In this document: positions 23,872 through 24,886 of the stretch, one piece after another
Position numbering within the stretch: position 1 is the stretch's first letter
Layout: each line of letters starts with the position of its first letter
Assembly: GCA_034005175.1 (NCBI GenBank)
Contig: JAVEVF010000017.1
Location: forward strand, 1-24,886
Length of the DNA: 24,886 bases
Reading direction: 5' to 3'
Origin: JAVEVF01 sp034005175
Lineage (GTDB): Bacteria; Actinomycetota; Coriobacteriia; Anaerosomatales; SLCP01
The notes under the pieces: generated by a model
The model's database searches: none
What the model was told of the DNA's origin: nothing
The model's input: the letters and a program-made list of their open reading frames with translations, nothing else
Translations under genes and position numbers: made by a program

Positions 23872-24360
23872 GTGGGCTACTACGAGCGCGACAGTGGCGG
23901 CAGTGTTATCGGTGCGTTTCTCCTCGGCGGAGTGCTTGGTGCGGTTCTTGGCCTTCTCTTCTCGCCGCGGTCCGGCAAGGAGAATCGCGACATGATATCG
24001 GACGCCGCACAGCGGTACTACGATGAGGGCAAGGATTTCTATGAGACCGGACGCGCACGCGTTTCCGAGACCTACGAGTCTGGACGCGAAGTCGCAGGGG
24101 AGAAGGCCGAGGCCTTGCGCGTCAAGATCGATGCAGCGCGCGACCGTCTCAAGGAGCAAGTCGAGCACACCTCTGAGGCTGCTCGTGACAAGGTCGCAGA
24201 GGTTGTTCCCTCGGCAAAAGAGAAGGTCACAGCAGCTGGCGAGAGCGTGAAGCACGGCGTCGATATCGCCCAGACAAAGGCCACCGGTGCGCTGGAATCG
24301 CTTGGCGAGAAGGTGCAGAAGACTGCCGACGCAGTTGAAGAGGCTGCGACCGAGTCCTGA
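23872..24360 (+). CDS. YtxH-like gas-vesicle/stress-type membrane protein
   Basis: This 162-residue protein begins with a short N-terminus, one glycine-rich hydrophobic segment (GAFLLGGVLGAVLGLLFSPRSGKE), then a long amphipathic helix with repeated Ala/Lys/Glu heptads to the C-terminus. This is the YtxH-domain architecture (a general-stress-type protein in Bacillus). The helix may form a coiled coil along the membrane. The GTG 23872 start has GGAGG eight bases upstream; the longer open frame to 23833 is not supported. Confidence 0.82.
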   Translation: MGYYERDSGGSVIGAFLLGGVLGAVLGLLFSPRSGKENRDMISDAAQRYYDEGKDFYETGRARVSETYESGREVAGEKAEALRVKIDAARDRLKEQVEHTSEAARDKVAEVVPSAKEKVTAAGESVKHGVDIAQTKATGALESLGEKVQKTADAVEEAATES

Positions 24361-24389
24361 TATCCTCTCAGTAGGTCGTTGGTCGGACG

Positions 24390-24416
24390 GATCGGCCGCT
24401 CCACGCGTGGCCGGTC
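24390..24416 (+). terminator. Hairpin terminator after the YtxH-like gene
   Basis: An 8-bp stem, GATCGGCC with GGCCGGTC (one G-U), closes on an 11-base loop and is followed by TGTTCCGTCT. The flanking GGACG and CGTC-type bases can extend the stem with an internal loop. Confidence 0.55.
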
Positions 24417-24447
24417 TGTTCCGTCTGGCCGAAGTAAGGGTGAGCGT

Positions 24448-24886
24448 GTGCCGATGCATCTAAGTGACCTCGAAGAGCTGCAGGTCTTTGATGCTCGCGG
24501 TAAGGCCGTGGGGCGGGTGGCTCGCGTGCTCTTCCACCCTTCGGATCCGGTGCTGGTCGGGTTTGAGGTACGCATGAAGCTGTTCCTCTACCTCTTCGAG
24601 CGCAAGCGTCGGTACGTTCCGCGCTCCGGAGTCAAGGTCACCTCGCGAGCGGTCACACTGGCCGAGGGGGCCCGGTTAGAGAAGGTGGGCGGACGCCAAG
24701 CCGGTGTGGACTGGAGCGCGGTGGTCGTCTGGCGCGGCATGCCGGTACGCACGGCATCGGGCACGCCTGTCGGCCTGGTGAAAGACGCCGATCTTGATGG
24801 GGATGGCCGTGTCACTCGGCTTGTCCTCACACGCGGCGCCACGAGCGATATGGCTATCGGCGTGCGTGAGGTGCCGGCCGATGCGG
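24448..24886 (+). CDS. PRC-barrel domain protein, cut by the window edge
   Basis: 146 codons are readable before the edge. The start (VPMHLSDLEELQVFDARGKAVGRV) is a PRC-barrel strand set, and a second barrel-like unit starts at WRGMPVRTASGTPVGLVKDADLD. PRC barrels are small beta-barrel modules found in ribosome maturation, photosynthetic reaction centre and stress-response proteins. A role in the envelope or stress context of the neighbouring YtxH gene is inference. GTG 24448 has AAGGGTG seven bases upstream; ATG 24454 is a possible alternative. The C-terminus is outside. Confidence 0.8.
   Translation, partial: MPMHLSDLEELQVFDARGKAVGRVARVLFHPSDPVLVGFEVRMKLFLYLFERKRRYVPRSGVKVTSRAVTLAEGARLEKVGGRQAGVDWSAVVVWRGMPVRTASGTPVGLVKDADLDGDGRVTRLVLTRGATSDMAIGVREVPADA

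Noticed and set aside
24023..24250. 75-residue Arg/Ser-rich open frame inside the YtxH-like gene
   Set aside because: Alternative-frame shadow with no ribosome site. The YtxH frame explains the region.

Overview
This is a high-GC bacterial window with tightly packed genes, frequent GTG and TTG starts, and many 1-14 bp stop/start overlaps. Gene content points to an anaerobic or microaerophilic Actinobacteriota lineage, perhaps Coriobacteriia or a relative. It includes a cyclic-glucan-synthase-like protein, PspC/LiaF membrane proteins, an HD-GYP protein paired with a HEAT-repeat protein, a free-standing cyanophycin-synthetase-type N-terminal domain, Ddl, and YtxH/PRC-barrel stress proteins. The taxonomic call is inference. 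No phage, IS element, CRISPR array or rRNA was seen.

Layout: 1-662 (-) is the N-terminal part of a cyclic beta-1,2-glucan-synthase-like protein. 846-1550 (+) reads as one membrane-anchored rhodanese-thioredoxin gene with an in-frame TGA at 1308-1310. That codon falls on the first cysteine of the thioredoxin CxxC motif and is followed by a 7-bp hairpin with a GGUCG loop at SECIS distance. I interpret it as a selenoprotein (Sec-Pro-Ser-Cys). A CsoR/CstR-type inverted repeat lies between its -35 and -10 boxes. 1551-1951 is non-coding and looks structured. It ends at a 20-bp terminator hairpin, followed by tRNA-Ala(TGC) with its own terminator.

2314-9060 holds a DMT exporter, a small membrane protein, acylphosphatase, a short exported protein, a TrhA/hemolysin-III protein, a NatAB-like ABC exporter, a ferredoxin-reductase-like flavoprotein, a small membrane protein and a SlyD-like FKBP. 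9355-14820 holds a winged-helix-like protein, then an overlapping run: CorC/HlyC, PspC, LiaF-like, PspC, amidohydrolase and methyltransferase. This run looks like an envelope-stress cluster.

14832-15512 (-) is a divergent, cysteine-rich Maf protein. 15626-19158 is the HEAT and HD-GYP pair, which share a related N-terminal region. 19159-19564 is a long leader before an RlpA-like wall protein with a TTG start. 20330-21388 is a coupled trio of two small membrane proteins and a CphA-N-like protein. 21425-23769 is a promoter followed by a coupled aminotransferase and D-Ala-D-Ala ligase. The window ends with a YtxH-like protein and a truncated PRC-barrel protein.

The main theme is envelope and cell-wall maintenance. 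The strongest candidate novelty is the selenocysteine rhodanese-thioredoxin.
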